This document shows, in pieces, positions 55,637 through 64,000 of a stretch of 64,000 nucleotides of DNA. The position numbers and the translations under genes were made by a program. Source of the DNA: VAZQ01 sp963807865 (GTDB lineage: Bacteria > Pseudomonadota > Alphaproteobacteria > Rhizobiales > Xanthobacteraceae); contig CAWEDK010000026.1 of NCBI GenBank assembly GCA_963807865.1, positions 62,001 through 126,000 of the forward strand, in the 5' to 3' direction. How positions within the stretch are numbered: position 1 is the first letter of the stretch; each line of letters begins with the position of its first letter. Below the pieces are notes generated by a model, which was not told where the DNA came from, searched no databases, and worked only from the letters and a program-made list of their open reading frames with translations.

Positions 55637-56592
55637 ATGCTCAAAGTTTTTGCGCGGTCATTTCTCGCCGCCTGCGTATTGTTTTCGACCGCCGCACACG
55701 CGACTTGGCCGGATCGGGCGGTGACGCTGATCGTGCCCTACGCCGCTGGCGGGATCACCGACGTGCTGGCGCGGCTGACGGCTGAACTTCTTCAGGCGAA
55801 GTTCAAGCAATCCTTCATCGTCCAGAATGAAACCGGCGCCGGCGGCATCATCGGTGCCGCCAATGCGGCGCGCGCCAAGCCCGACGGCTATACGTTGTTT
55901 TTCGCGCCGATCGCGCTGCTGACGCTTTCGCCGTTGACCACGAAAGTCAATTTCGAGACCAGCGATTTCAAACCGATCTCGATCGTGGCTTCTAGTCCGT
56001 TCGTGGTGACCGCCGGCAAGGATTTTCCCGCCAGCACGATTTCGGAGTTCATTGCTGAAGTGAAGAAGCGGCCGGGTCACTACACCTACGCTTCGGCAGG
56101 CCCGGGCAGCGTCACGCATGTTGCGTCCCTACTGTTCTTGAAGAGCGCCGGTCTGGACATGGTGCACGTGCCGTATCGCGGTGTCGGGCCGGCATTCACC
56201 GATCTGATCGGTGGCCAAGTGCAGATGCTGTCGGCAAGCCCGGTCGAACTGAAGCCGTTCATCAGTTCGGACCGGGTGAAGCCCCTCGGCATCAGCAGCA
56301 AGCAGCGCTCGAAATATTTGCCCGACGTGCCGGCCATCACCGAGACTTTGCCGAGCCCGTTTGTCGCCACCTTCAACGGCCTGATGGCCCCGAAAGATAC
56401 GCCGCAAGACATCGTCGACATGATCGCGGCGGAGATCGTTGCCGCCGAGAAAACTCCGGCATTCCTGGAAAGCTATCGATGATCGGCGTCGAGCCGGCGG
56501 GAACTACGCCGCAGGAAATGGCTGCGGAAATCGCCGCGGATTCCGAACGATGGCGCGCCGTCGCACGCGATGTCGCGCCGAAGGGGCAATAA
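55637..56592 (+). pseudogene. Bug family solute-binding protein, one frameshift near the end
   Basis: The start at 55637 (MLKVFARSFLAACVLFSTAA) gives a signal peptide; a GTG at 55628 is an alternative. Family blocks: AVTLIVPYAAGGITDVLARL, IVQNETGAGGIIGAANAARA, YASAGPGSVTHVASLLFLKS, VHVPYRGVGPAFTDLIGGQV. The frame stops at 56482, but the last 37 residues (MIGVEPAGTTPQEMAAEIAA to APKGQ) continue in the next frame to 56592. It lies 150 bp after the other Bug gene. Confidence 0.82.
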
Positions 56593-56665
56593 GATTTGTC
56601 GGCGTGTGCCGGCTGATGCCGACCAGTTCGCCGAGGCCGCACGGTGCTCGGTTTGCGCCCGCGGC

Positions 56666-57976
56666 TTACAGATGGCCTTCGAGCTTGGCTCCCGCCCGCA
56701 GAAACTTTTCGGGATCGACTGCCTCGCGGCCGATGCGCGTCTCGTAATGCAGATGCGGTCCGGTCGAGCGGCCGGTCGAGCCGACGCGGCCGATGACCTG
56801 GCCGGTCTGCACGGTCTGTCCGACTTTCACATCGATGGCGGACAGGTGACCGTAGCGAGTTGAATAGCCATTGCCGTGATCGACGTCGATCGACTTGCCG
56901 TAGCCACCGCTCCAGCCCGCGGCGGTGACCGTGCCGTTCGCGGTGACGCGCACCGGTGCGCCCTGTTCGCTCTGAAAATCAAGTCCGCTGTGCATCGCCG
57001 CCGAGCGGGTGAACGGATCGCTGCGAACGCCGAAGCCCGATGCCACTTCAAGCTCGCCCGACAGCGGCTTGCGGACCGGGAGGCTGCTGAGCGTGCGCGT
57101 CAGCCGTTCGACATTGGCGCGGGCCAGCCGGATGCGCGAAAGCTGGCGGTCGAAGCCGCCGGGCTCAATCGTCGGCTTGACGGGCAGGAACGGTCCGCCG
57201 ACGCCCGCGACCTTCACCTCGTTGCCCTTGCCCTTTTCAAACCCGAGATCGACGAGCACGCCGCGGATGCGCCGCGCCTTGTACTCAAGGCCTTCCTCGA
57301 GCGAACTGAGGGTCGTACCCTGGCTCTGCTCGATCCGGTCGAGCGAAGCCTGCAGGCGTGCAAGCTTGTCGTCGAAATTGCCTGCGGTCTTGCTGGCCGG
57401 TCGTGGCGGCAGCTCCAACAGGACGGTTTGAGTGGACTGGAGCAGGAAGGCGCCCTTGTCGCCGGCCGGCTTGAGCGGCGCGGTGCGCACGGGATCGCCT
57501 TTGCGCGTCGCCGGCTTGATCGATCCGGTCACCGTCGTGTCCGGCATGCCGCCGACCGCGGTGGCGCGCGACTCGAGCGTGGTCTGCCGCTGCAGGACCT
57601 GTTCGAGCTTCTGTTCGTACAGTTCCTGATCGAGCAGTTGCCGGCTGGAGATGCGGTCGATCTGCGCGCGCAACTCGGCGATGCGATCCTCGTAGCCGAA
57701 CTGCATGTTCGCCTGGCGCGTGATCAGCCGGGTCAGGACGTCGTCGCGGAAGGCGAAATAGGTCGCCGTGGTGATGGTCCACAGCGCCATGATCACCAGC
57801 GTGCCGACCACCACCCAGAAGGCGATCGGGCCGAGCCGCACCTGCCGTCCGGCATGGGCGAACGTGTAGCCGTTCCTCGTCCCGGCGGTCGCTGCGGCCG
57901 CCGCCGGATAGCCGCGCGCGTCGCCGCGGTGGCCGGAATATTCGTTGTGATGATGGTGAGATGACCGACGAGACAT
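56666..57976 (-). CDS. M23 family metallopeptidase with membrane anchor and coiled coil
   Basis: 436 residues. A His/Ser-rich cytosolic tail precedes one membrane helix (about 50-72: IAFWVVVGTLVIMALWTITT), a periplasmic coiled coil (about 80-145, with IAELRAQIDRISSRQLLDQE), a linker, and the LytM/M23 domain from about 315. The zinc site is complete: MHSGLDFQSEQGAPV (HxxxD) and GPHLHYETRIG (HxH), so it is likely an active endopeptidase of cell-wall cross-links. A palindromic site lies 65 bp upstream. Confidence 0.93.
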   Translation of the reverse strand: MSRRSSHHHHNEYSGHRGDARGYPAAAAATAGTRNGYTFAHAGRQVRLGPIAFWVVVGTLVIMALWTITTATYFAFRDDVLTRLITRQANMQFGYEDRIAELRAQIDRISSRQLLDQELYEQKLEQVLQRQTTLESRATAVGGMPDTTVTGSIKPATRKGDPVRTAPLKPAGDKGAFLLQSTQTVLLELPPRPASKTAGNFDDKLARLQASLDRIEQSQGTTLSSLEEGLEYKARRIRGVLVDLGFEKGKGNEVKVAGVGGPFLPVKPTIEPGGFDRQLSRIRLARANVERLTRTLSSLPVRKPLSGELEVASGFGVRSDPFTRSAAMHSGLDFQSEQGAPVRVTANGTVTAAGWSGGYGKSIDVDHGNGYSTRYGHLSAIDVKVGQTVQTGQVIGRVGSTGRSTGPHLHYETRIGREAVDPEKFLRAGAKLEGHL

Positions 57977-58040
57977 GCACGCTTCCCCGCCGGCAAAATT
58001 TCACGGAGATCGCTACGCCGGCGTAACCACGCGCAAATTC

Positions 58041-58067
58041 TTGCGAATTATGGTTAATAATTCGCAA
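58041..58067. promoter_or_regulatory. 11-bp perfect palindrome upstream of the M23 peptidase gene
   Basis: TTGCGAATTAT, a 5-nt spacer GGTTA, and ATAATTCGCAA. AT-rich in a GC-rich genome, 65 bp before the M23 start and 36 bp after the stop of bcp. It contains TTAACCAT on the minus strand, like a CtrA half-site. With no T-run it is more likely an operator than a terminator. Confidence 0.5.
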
Positions 58068-58103
58068 ATCGGCCTGTGAATAGGCGTCAGCGTCGTCCTG
58101 CGC

Positions 58104-58568
58104 TCACAGCGCCTTGGCCGCCTTGAGGACCTCGGCGGCGTGGCCATCGACCTTGACCTTCGGCCAGACCTGGGCGACCCGGCCGTCCGGCCCGATCAGC
58201 ACCGTCATCCGAATGACCCCCAGGAAAGTCTTGCCATACATGGATTTTTTGCCCCATGCGCCATAGGCCTCGAGCATCGCGTGGGCTTCGTCGGAGAGCA
58301 GGGGGACGGTCAGGTCGTGCTTGGCCTTGAACTTGTCCTGGGCCGCGACCGGGTCGGCCGATACCCCGAGGATTTCGGTCCCGGCCTTCTGGAATTCCCC
58401 ACGAAGCTTGGAGAAATCGATGGATTCGCGGGTGCAGCCAGGGGTGTCGGCGCGCGGGTAGAAGAAAATGACGAGCTTCCGGCCCTTGAAATCGGCGAGC
58501 GACACGGTGCCGCCGCCGTCGCGGGGCAGCTTGAAAGAGGGGGCCTTTGAGCCGTTTTCGAGCGCCAT
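58104..58568 (-). CDS. bcp: Thioredoxin-dependent thiol peroxidase, Bcp/PrxQ type
   Basis: 154 residues from the ATG at 58568. The thioredoxin-fold peroxiredoxin has VSLADFKGRKLVIFFYPRAD, then the peroxidatic Cys in TPGCTRESIDFSKLR, and ILGVSADPVAAQDKFKAKHD. The resolving Cys that often lies five residues on is Ile here, so it may work as a 1-Cys type. It reduces hydrogen or organic peroxides using thioredoxin. It diverges from the AsmA-like gene. Confidence 0.93.
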   Translation of the reverse strand: MALENGSKAPSFKLPRDGGGTVSLADFKGRKLVIFFYPRADTPGCTRESIDFSKLRGEFQKAGTEILGVSADPVAAQDKFKAKHDLTVPLLSDEAHAMLEAYGAWGKKSMYGKTFLGVIRMTVLIGPDGRVAQVWPKVKVDGHAAEVLKAAKAL

Positions 58569-58743
58569 GCGCCTTCCTTTCGTCCCTTTTCCCATGTCTT
58601 TTTGCAGATCACGGTGGGGTAGTCGATACGCGTGAGGCGGTGGGCGAGCCGAGCGCGCGAGGGGACGAAGTCTGCCGCGCACGCGCGGTTTTCAAGCGAG
58701 AAGGTGTTGCGTACCGGCGGCCGAGGGGACGCCAAGTCGGGGC

Positions 58744-61700
58744 ATGGCGGGGCACAAGACAAATCCAAGCATCGCGGCTCTCCGCAAGTTGGAGGCGAGC
58801 CTTGACGCGCAGTGGCGCGACCCGCCCGCATGCCCGATTGATCCCGCTGCCGCGCCGCGCCAGCAGCCCCAGCCTCCCGCTTCCCGCCAACAGCCTGTTC
58901 AGCCTTCGCCCGCCCAGCCTTTGCCTGCTCAGCCATCGCCGACGCAACACCCGGCGACTCGCCAAGCCGACGTACCTCTGACGCCGCGGCCCTCGGCCCA
59001 CCAGGCGGCAGAGCCTCATCATCCCGCCGACGACTATGCCGATGCCTCGGACGATCACACCTACGAGCATACTCCGGCGGAGCATGCCGAGGCGGAGTAC
59101 GCCACCAATTCGCACGACGCCTACACGGACGAGCATTACGCTGCGGACGAGTCCTACGCTGCGGACGAGTCCTACGAGGCGGACGAGCACTATGCGGCGG
59201 ACGGCCAATACGCGTCGCACGACGACCACCACGACAGCGATGAGCACCGCCACAGCGACGCGTACAGTCCACGCTTGCGCAGGGCCGGCGGATGTTCGCT
59301 GCTGCTGGGACGCTGGTCTTTGCCGCGCTTGTCGATTCGCCGTCCGTCGGTGCGCAAGTTCGCGATCGTCGCCGGCTCGCTCGGCGCCGTCGTGCTGGTC
59401 GCGATGGCGGCGTTGTGGTGGCGGCTGTCGAGCGGTCCGATCGAGCTTGACCTCGCCACCCCGTGGCTGTCGGCCGCCATCAAGGAAAACTTCGGCAGCA
59501 GCCATGACGTCGAGATCGGCGGTACGCAACTCGAGCGCGACGCCGCCGGCCGGACCTCGCTGCGCATTCGCGACATCGTGGTGCGCGATGCCGACGGCAC
59601 GGTCGTGGCCAGCGCACCGAAGGCCGAAGTCGGACTCTCCGGCTGGGGCCTGCTGACGGGCCGGATTCGTGCCGAGCGCCTGAGCCTGGTCGGCGCCGAA
59701 ATGGCGGTGCGGATCGAGTCAGACAGCAACGTCACCGTGTTCGCCGGCGCCAACAAGCGCCCGTTCGTCACCGCGTCGGCCGTAGTGAACCCGGCTGCCA
59801 CCGGCGCGCTGCCGATGGCGCAATTGGACCGCGCCGGCCCGGGCGCCGTCATTGCCGCGCCGGCTGCTGTTCCGGCGACCGGTGCGCGCGGCGACATTCC
59901 GGATTTCGCGGGCCTGCTCGCCTGGCTCGAACGGCTTGATGCCAGCGGGCTCGACGGCCGCGACCTGACCGAGATCGGTCTCAAGGGCGGCAATCTCACC
60001 GTCGACGACCAGCGCAACGGCAAGCAGTGGACCTTCACCAACATCGATCTCGGCGTCACGCGCCCGAAAGGCGGCGGTCTCGCGATCACGCTCGGCTCGC
60101 AGCATGCCGAGCGGCCGTGGCTGATGCGTGCGGCGCTGACGCCCGGACTCAATGGGCGCCGGGTCATCAATATCGAGACCCAGAAGGTCTCCGCCAAGGA
60201 CATCATGCTGGCCCTGCGGCTCGGCGAAGGCTCGTACGAGCCTGAGCTGCTGCTGTCGGGTCGCATCCATGCCGACATCGGTCCCGACGGCGTGCCGCAC
60301 ATGGTCGATGGCCGCATCCTGGTGGATAAGGGCTTTCTGGTCGACACCGACGATCCGCATGTGCGAGTGCCGATCGACCGCGCCGAGATCAATCTGGAGT
60401 GGGATTCGACGCGGCGCATTCTGGCGATGCCGTTCCAGATCGTGTCGGGCGGCAATCGCCTGACACTGCTGGCGCAGGCGGATCCGCCGGACGAACCGGG
60501 CGGGGTGTGGAACCTTAAGGTATCCGGCGGAACGGTGGTTCTCGGCCCGCCCGCGGGCGAGAGCGGAACGCTCACGCTCAACCGAATCGCGCTGAAGCTG
60601 AAGCTCGATCCGGCCGCGCGCCGCGTCGACATCGAGCAGGGTGAAATCGGTAACGCCGATCTCGGCGTCGCGCTCTCGGGCAGCATCGACTATTCGAGCG
60701 GCGACCCGCGGCTGGCCGTCGGCGTCACCGGCACCCGCATGTCGGTGGCGGCGTTGAAGAGCATCTGGCCGTTCTTCGGTGCGCCGAAGGTGCGCGCCTG
60801 GGTCGAGGAGCATGTCGCCGGCGGTACGATCGAGCGGATGATGATCGCCACCAACGCGCCGATGTCGACCATGAAATCGAGCGGCCCGCCGATCCCCGAC
60901 GAGGGACTCGCGGTCGAGATTGTCGGGCATGGCGGCGAAATCCGCCCGGTCCACGGTTTGCCGGCGATCCGCGATGCCGACTTCAGCGTGCGGGTCACCG
61001 GGCGCACCGCGACCATCAATGTCGGGCGCGGCAACGTCGAAATCTCACCCGGCCGCAAGCTGTCGATCACCAACGGCGTGTTCGAGGTGCCGGATACCTT
61101 CCCGAAGGGACCGCCCGCCAAGGCCCGTTTCCGGCTCGACGGATCGGTGCCGGCGGCGGCCGAACTGCTGTCGCTCGAACGGCTGCGCGAGCATTCCGGC
61201 ATGCCGCTCGATCCGGCGACCAGCCGGGGCACGCTGACCGCGCAGGTCACGCTCGGCATGCCCCTCAAGGCCGATCTCGCGCCCGGCTCCTCGACTTATA
61301 CGATCGCCATGGACGTGACGAACTTCGCCGCCGAACGCATCGTCATGGGGCACAAGGTCGAGGCCGCCGCGCTCAAGGTCAATGCCAACAACCAGGGCTA
61401 TTGGATCCGCGGCGACGTCAAGGTCAACGGCATCCCGGCCAATCTCGACTACCGCAAGCCGCGCGACATCGGCGATGCCGAAGTCCGCCTGCAGGCGAAT
61501 CTCGACGAGGCGGCGCGCGGCAAGCTCGGCTTCGACATGGCGGGCGTGTTGACCGGCTCGGTGCCGATCAAGCTCCACGGCCGCGTACCGTCGAACGACA
61601 GCGAGCCCAGCCGGCTGAACATCGAAGCCGATCTCACCGCCGTGAAGATCGACAACCTGCTGCCCGGCTGGGCCAAGCCCGCCGGCAAAGCGGCGCGCGC

Positions 61701-62790
61701 CACGTTCACGATGATCAGCAAGTCGCCCAACACACGCTTCGAGGACATGGTGATCGAGGCGCCCGGCACCTCGGTCAAGGGTACGCTCGAGTGCGACGGC
61801 GCCGGCATCGTGAGCGCGAACTTCCCGGTGTTCAGCCTCTCCGACGGCGACAAGACCACGCTGCGGGCGGAGCGCGCGCCGGACGGCGCGCTGCGGGTGA
61901 TCCTGCGCGGCGACGTCTATGACGGCCGCGGCCTGGTGAAGACCGGGTTGGCCGGGCCGGCCAATGGCAAGCAACAGCAGCAGCAGAAGAGCGACTTCAA
62001 GGACGTCGATCTCGACGTCAAGATCGGCACCGTCGCGGGCTTCCACGGCGAGACGCTGCGCGGGCTCGACCTGAAAATGTCGCGCCGCGGCGGCACGATC
62101 ACCAACTTCGCGCTCAACGCCAAGATCGGGCGGGGCGCGGCGATCAGCGGCGACCTGCGCCGGCGGACCGGCTCGACCCGGCAGGTGATGTTCGTCGAGA
62201 CCGCCGATGCCGGCGCGTTCTTCCGGTTCAGCGACATCTACGCCAAGATCATCGGCGGCGAGATGTGGGTGGCGATGGACCCGCAATCGGCCGAGCAGGC
62301 GCCGCAGGACGGCATTCTCAACATCCGCGATTTCGTGGTGCGCGGCGAAGCCGGGCTCGACCGGGTTGCCGGCGCGCCGGCCGGCCAGCAGCAGTCGGGC
62401 GTCGAGTTCTCGCGTCTGCGGGTCGACTTCACCCGCTCGCTCGGGCGCTTCGCGATCCGCGAGGGGCTGGTGCGCGGTCCGGTGATCGGCGCCACCGTCG
62501 ACGGCTATATCGACTACATGCGCGACGATCTGCGCATGCGCGGCACCTTCGTTCCGCTCTACGGCCTCAACAACATGTTCGGCCAGATCCCGATCTTCGG
62601 GCTGTTCCTCGGCGGCAGCAACGAGGGCCTGCTCGGCGTGACTTACGAGGTGGTCGGCCCGCCGAGCGCGCCGGTGCTGCGCGTCAATCCGATCTCGGCG
62701 GTGGCGCCCGGCCTGCTGCGCAAGTTCTTCGAATTCCCGAACACCAACGCGCCCGCGCCGCAGAGCTTCGCCGATCCCAATCGCGATTAG
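58744..62790 (+). CDS. Giant AsmA-like / DUF3971-type envelope protein
   Basis: 1348 residues. Residues 1-90 are Pro/Gln-rich; residues 92-174 are rich in His, Asp, Glu, Ala and Tyr, with tandem YAADES units. One membrane helix (about 205-226: FAIVAGSLGAVVLVAMAALW) leads to a long periplasmic beta-rich body ending in the AsmA-like C-terminal region with GQIPIFGLFLGGSNEGLLGV. Proteins of this AsmA/YhdP/TamB group form hydrophobic grooves thought to carry phospholipids between membranes. The N-terminal tail is cytosolic and unusual. The stop is 3 bp from the end of the convergent tyrS. Confidence 0.85.
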   Translation: MAGHKTNPSIAALRKLEASLDAQWRDPPACPIDPAAAPRQQPQPPASRQQPVQPSPAQPLPAQPSPTQHPATRQADVPLTPRPSAHQAAEPHHPADDYADASDDHTYEHTPAEHAEAEYATNSHDAYTDEHYAADESYAADESYEADEHYAADGQYASHDDHHDSDEHRHSDAYSPRLRRAGGCSLLLGRWSLPRLSIRRPSVRKFAIVAGSLGAVVLVAMAALWWRLSSGPIELDLATPWLSAAIKENFGSSHDVEIGGTQLERDAAGRTSLRIRDIVVRDADGTVVASAPKAEVGLSGWGLLTGRIRAERLSLVGAEMAVRIESDSNVTVFAGANKRPFVTASAVVNPAATGALPMAQLDRAGPGAVIAAPAAVPATGARGDIPDFAGLLAWLERLDASGLDGRDLTEIGLKGGNLTVDDQRNGKQWTFTNIDLGVTRPKGGGLAITLGSQHAERPWLMRAALTPGLNGRRVINIETQKVSAKDIMLALRLGEGSYEPELLLSGRIHADIGPDGVPHMVDGRILVDKGFLVDTDDPHVRVPIDRAEINLEWDSTRRILAMPFQIVSGGNRLTLLAQADPPDEPGGVWNLKVSGGTVVLGPPAGESGTLTLNRIALKLKLDPAARRVDIEQGEIGNADLGVALSGSIDYSSGDPRLAVGVTGTRMSVAALKSIWPFFGAPKVRAWVEEHVAGGTIERMMIATNAPMSTMKSSGPPIPDEGLAVEIVGHGGEIRPVHGLPAIRDADFSVRVTGRTATINVGRGNVEISPGRKLSITNGVFEVPDTFPKGPPAKARFRLDGSVPAAAELLSLERLREHSGMPLDPATSRGTLTAQVTLGMPLKADLAPGSSTYTIAMDVTNFAAERIVMGHKVEAAALKVNANNQGYWIRGDVKVNGIPANLDYRKPRDIGDAEVRLQANLDEAARGKLGFDMAGVLTGSVPIKLHGRVPSNDSEPSRLNIEADLTAVKIDNLLPGWAKPAGKAARATFTMISKSPNTRFEDMVIEAPGTSVKGTLECDGAGIVSANFPVFSLSDGDKTTLRAERAPDGALRVILRGDVYDGRGLVKTGLAGPANGKQQQQQKSDFKDVDLDVKIGTVAGFHGETLRGLDLKMSRRGGTITNFALNAKIGRGAAISGDLRRRTGSTRQVMFVETADAGAFFRFSDIYAKIIGGEMWVAMDPQSAEQAPQDGILNIRDFVVRGEAGLDRVAGAPAGQQQSGVEFSRLRVDFTRSLGRFAIREGLVRGPVIGATVDGYIDYMRDDLRMRGTFVPLYGLNNMFGQIPIFGLFLGGSNEGLLGVTYEVVGPPSAPVLRVNPISAVAPGLLRKFFEFPNTNAPAPQSFADPNRD

Positions 62791-62793
62791 CGG

Positions 62794-64000
62794 TTATTCC
62801 GACCTCGCGGTGACCGGCTTCAGCAGCACGTGGCGCTTCCTGCCGAGCGACAGCTTGATCACGCCTTCAGGCGTCAGGTCGGCCGACGTCAGCGTCAGTT
62901 TCTCGTCAGTCACGGTCGCGTCGTTGACCTTGAGCCCGCCGCCCTTGATCTGGCGCCGGGCATCGCCGTTCGACGACACGAGACCGGCCTTGACGAACGC
63001 GCCGAGCACGCCGATGCCGGTGTCGAACTCGGCAGCGGCCGAGTTCGATCGTTGGCAGCGCCTCGGCGAGCGTGCCCTCCTCGAAGGTGCGCCGCGCGGT
63101 ATCGGCGGCGCGCTCCGCTTCGGCGCGGCCGTGCACCATCGCGGTCGCCTCGGTCGCCAGCACCTTCTTGGCCTCGTTGATGTCCTGGCCCTTGAGCGCG
63201 GCCAGCCGCGCGATCTCGTCGAGCGGCAGCACGGTGAACAGCTTGAGGAACCGCGCCACGTCGCCGTCCTCGGTGTTGCGCCAGTATTGCCAGTAGTCGT
63301 AGGGGCTGAGCAGGTCGGCATCGAGCCACACCGCGCCGGCGGCGGTCTTGCCCATCTTGGCGCCCGACGAGGTCGCGAGGAGCGGCGTGGTCAGCGCAAA
63401 CAGTTGCGCGCCGTGCATCCGCCGGCCGAGATCGATGCCGTTGACGATGTTGCCCCACTGGTCGGAGCCGCCCATCTGCAGGATGCAGCCGGTGCGCTGG
63501 TACAGCTCGACGAAGTCGTAGGCCTGCAGGATCATGTAGTTGAATTCGAGGAACGAAAGCTCCTGCTGGCGGTCGAGCCGCAGCTTGACCGAGTCGAACG
63601 ACAGCATGCGGTTGACCGAGAAATGCCGGCCGACGTCGCGCAGGAAATCGATGTAGTTGAGCTTGTTCAGCCAGTCGGCGTTGTTGGCCATGATGGCGTC
63701 GCTCGGGCCATCGCCGAATTTCAGGAACTTGGCGAAGATCGCGCGGATGCCGGCGAGGTTGCGTTCGATGTCCGCGTCGGTGAGGATCCTGCGGCTCTCG
63801 TCCTTGCCGGACGGGTCGCCCACCCGCGTGGTGCCGCCGCCCATCAGGGCGATCGGCCGGTGGCCGGTCTGCTGCATCCAGTAGAGCATCATGATCGGCA
63901 GGAGCGAGCCGACGTGCAGCGAGGGCGCCGTGCAGTCGAAGCCGATATAGGCGGTGATCGGCGCCGGCGCAGGCGCGCGCGTCCAGCGCCTCGGGCTCGG
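62794..64000 (-). pseudogene. tyrS: Tyrosyl-tRNA synthetase (5' partial, frameshifted)
   Basis: The gene runs off the right edge. Visible blocks: AYIGFDCTAPSLHVGSLLPI (HIGH region), MGGGTTRVGDPSGKDESRR, ILQMGGSDQWGNIVNGIDL and the KMSKS-type loop GAKMGKTAAG. After a break near 63045 the C-terminal S4 RNA-binding domain appears: AFVKAGLVSSNGDARRQIKG, ending KPVTARSE at 62794. A second small break near 63970 seems needed. It charges tRNA-Tyr. Conserved in both parts, so the breaks are likely errors. Confidence 0.9.

Noticed and set aside
59137..59208. CRISPR-like short repeats
   Set aside because: The 18-nt units are adjacent without spacers, in frame, and code for a repeated peptide; no CRISPR array is seen in the window.

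Overview
The window is GC-rich, densely coding DNA from an alphaproteobacterium, most likely of the order Hyphomicrobiales near Bradyrhizobium/Pseudolabrys (inferred, not searched). The evidence is a cobalamin-dependent class II ribonucleotide reductase, an NDUFA12-type complex I protein, a ClpS2-like adaptor, an RNase E with a long acidic insertion in its S1 domain, the gene string aroQ-accB-accC and the block rne-amidase-mrcA-prfB, many orphan Bug-type solute-binding proteins, and the palindromic intergenic repeats common in that group.

Layout. 0-9 kb: the end of a sulfatase-like membrane enzyme, then many short single-gene units (DoxX, CreA, carboxymuconolactone decarboxylase-like, GFA, ClpS, GmhB-like phosphatase, YccF, zinc-ribbon membrane protein, SnoaL-like, cupin, monooxygenase-like). 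9-13.6 kb: an ImmA/IrrE-type protease of lower GC sits against the 3' end of nrdJ, which has a structured leader. 14-17 kb: a Bug protein, then a GH114-like protein whose start lies inside a small palindromic element. 16.7-34.5 kb: a core backbone (NDUFA12, DUF2155, aat, accC, accB, aroQ, dsbA-like, M48, aminotransferase) broken by accessory genes: a copper cluster (DUF2946, YcnI, CopC-CopD), a response regulator, a Bug protein, a cytochrome-propeller lyase and two tandem ABC solute-binding proteins. 34.5-38.8 kb: GST, PHB depolymerase and an aldolase/dehydrogenase. 38.8-46.7 kb: rne, amidase and PBP1A. 46.7-53.1 kb: a chromate-resistance island (ChrA, ChrB-like, cytochrome c, TauE/SafE, a Cj0069-like ATP-grasp). 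53.3-64 kb: prfB with its programmed frameshift, two Bug proteins, an M23 peptidase, Bcp, a giant AsmA-like protein and the C-terminal part of tyrS.

The most interesting signals are: (1) chrA and the chrB-like gene, 2.7 kb apart, carry nearly identical ~50-nt structured leaders (hairpin plus possible pseudoknot), candidates for a chrB-type cis-regulatory RNA; (2) a family of 74-77 bp CTAG-bounded palindromic elements, one of which supplies the start codon and first half of the signal peptide of a GH114-like protein; (3) the 3' end of nrdJ, which has lost a conserved cysteine and its stop codon where a lower-GC protease gene abuts it.

Caution: at least 13 conserved genes are broken by single-base frameshifts while their protein sequence stays intact in the next frame. 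This looks like indel error in the assembly more than mass pseudogenisation. Such genes are typed 'pseudogene' only because they are not open as written.
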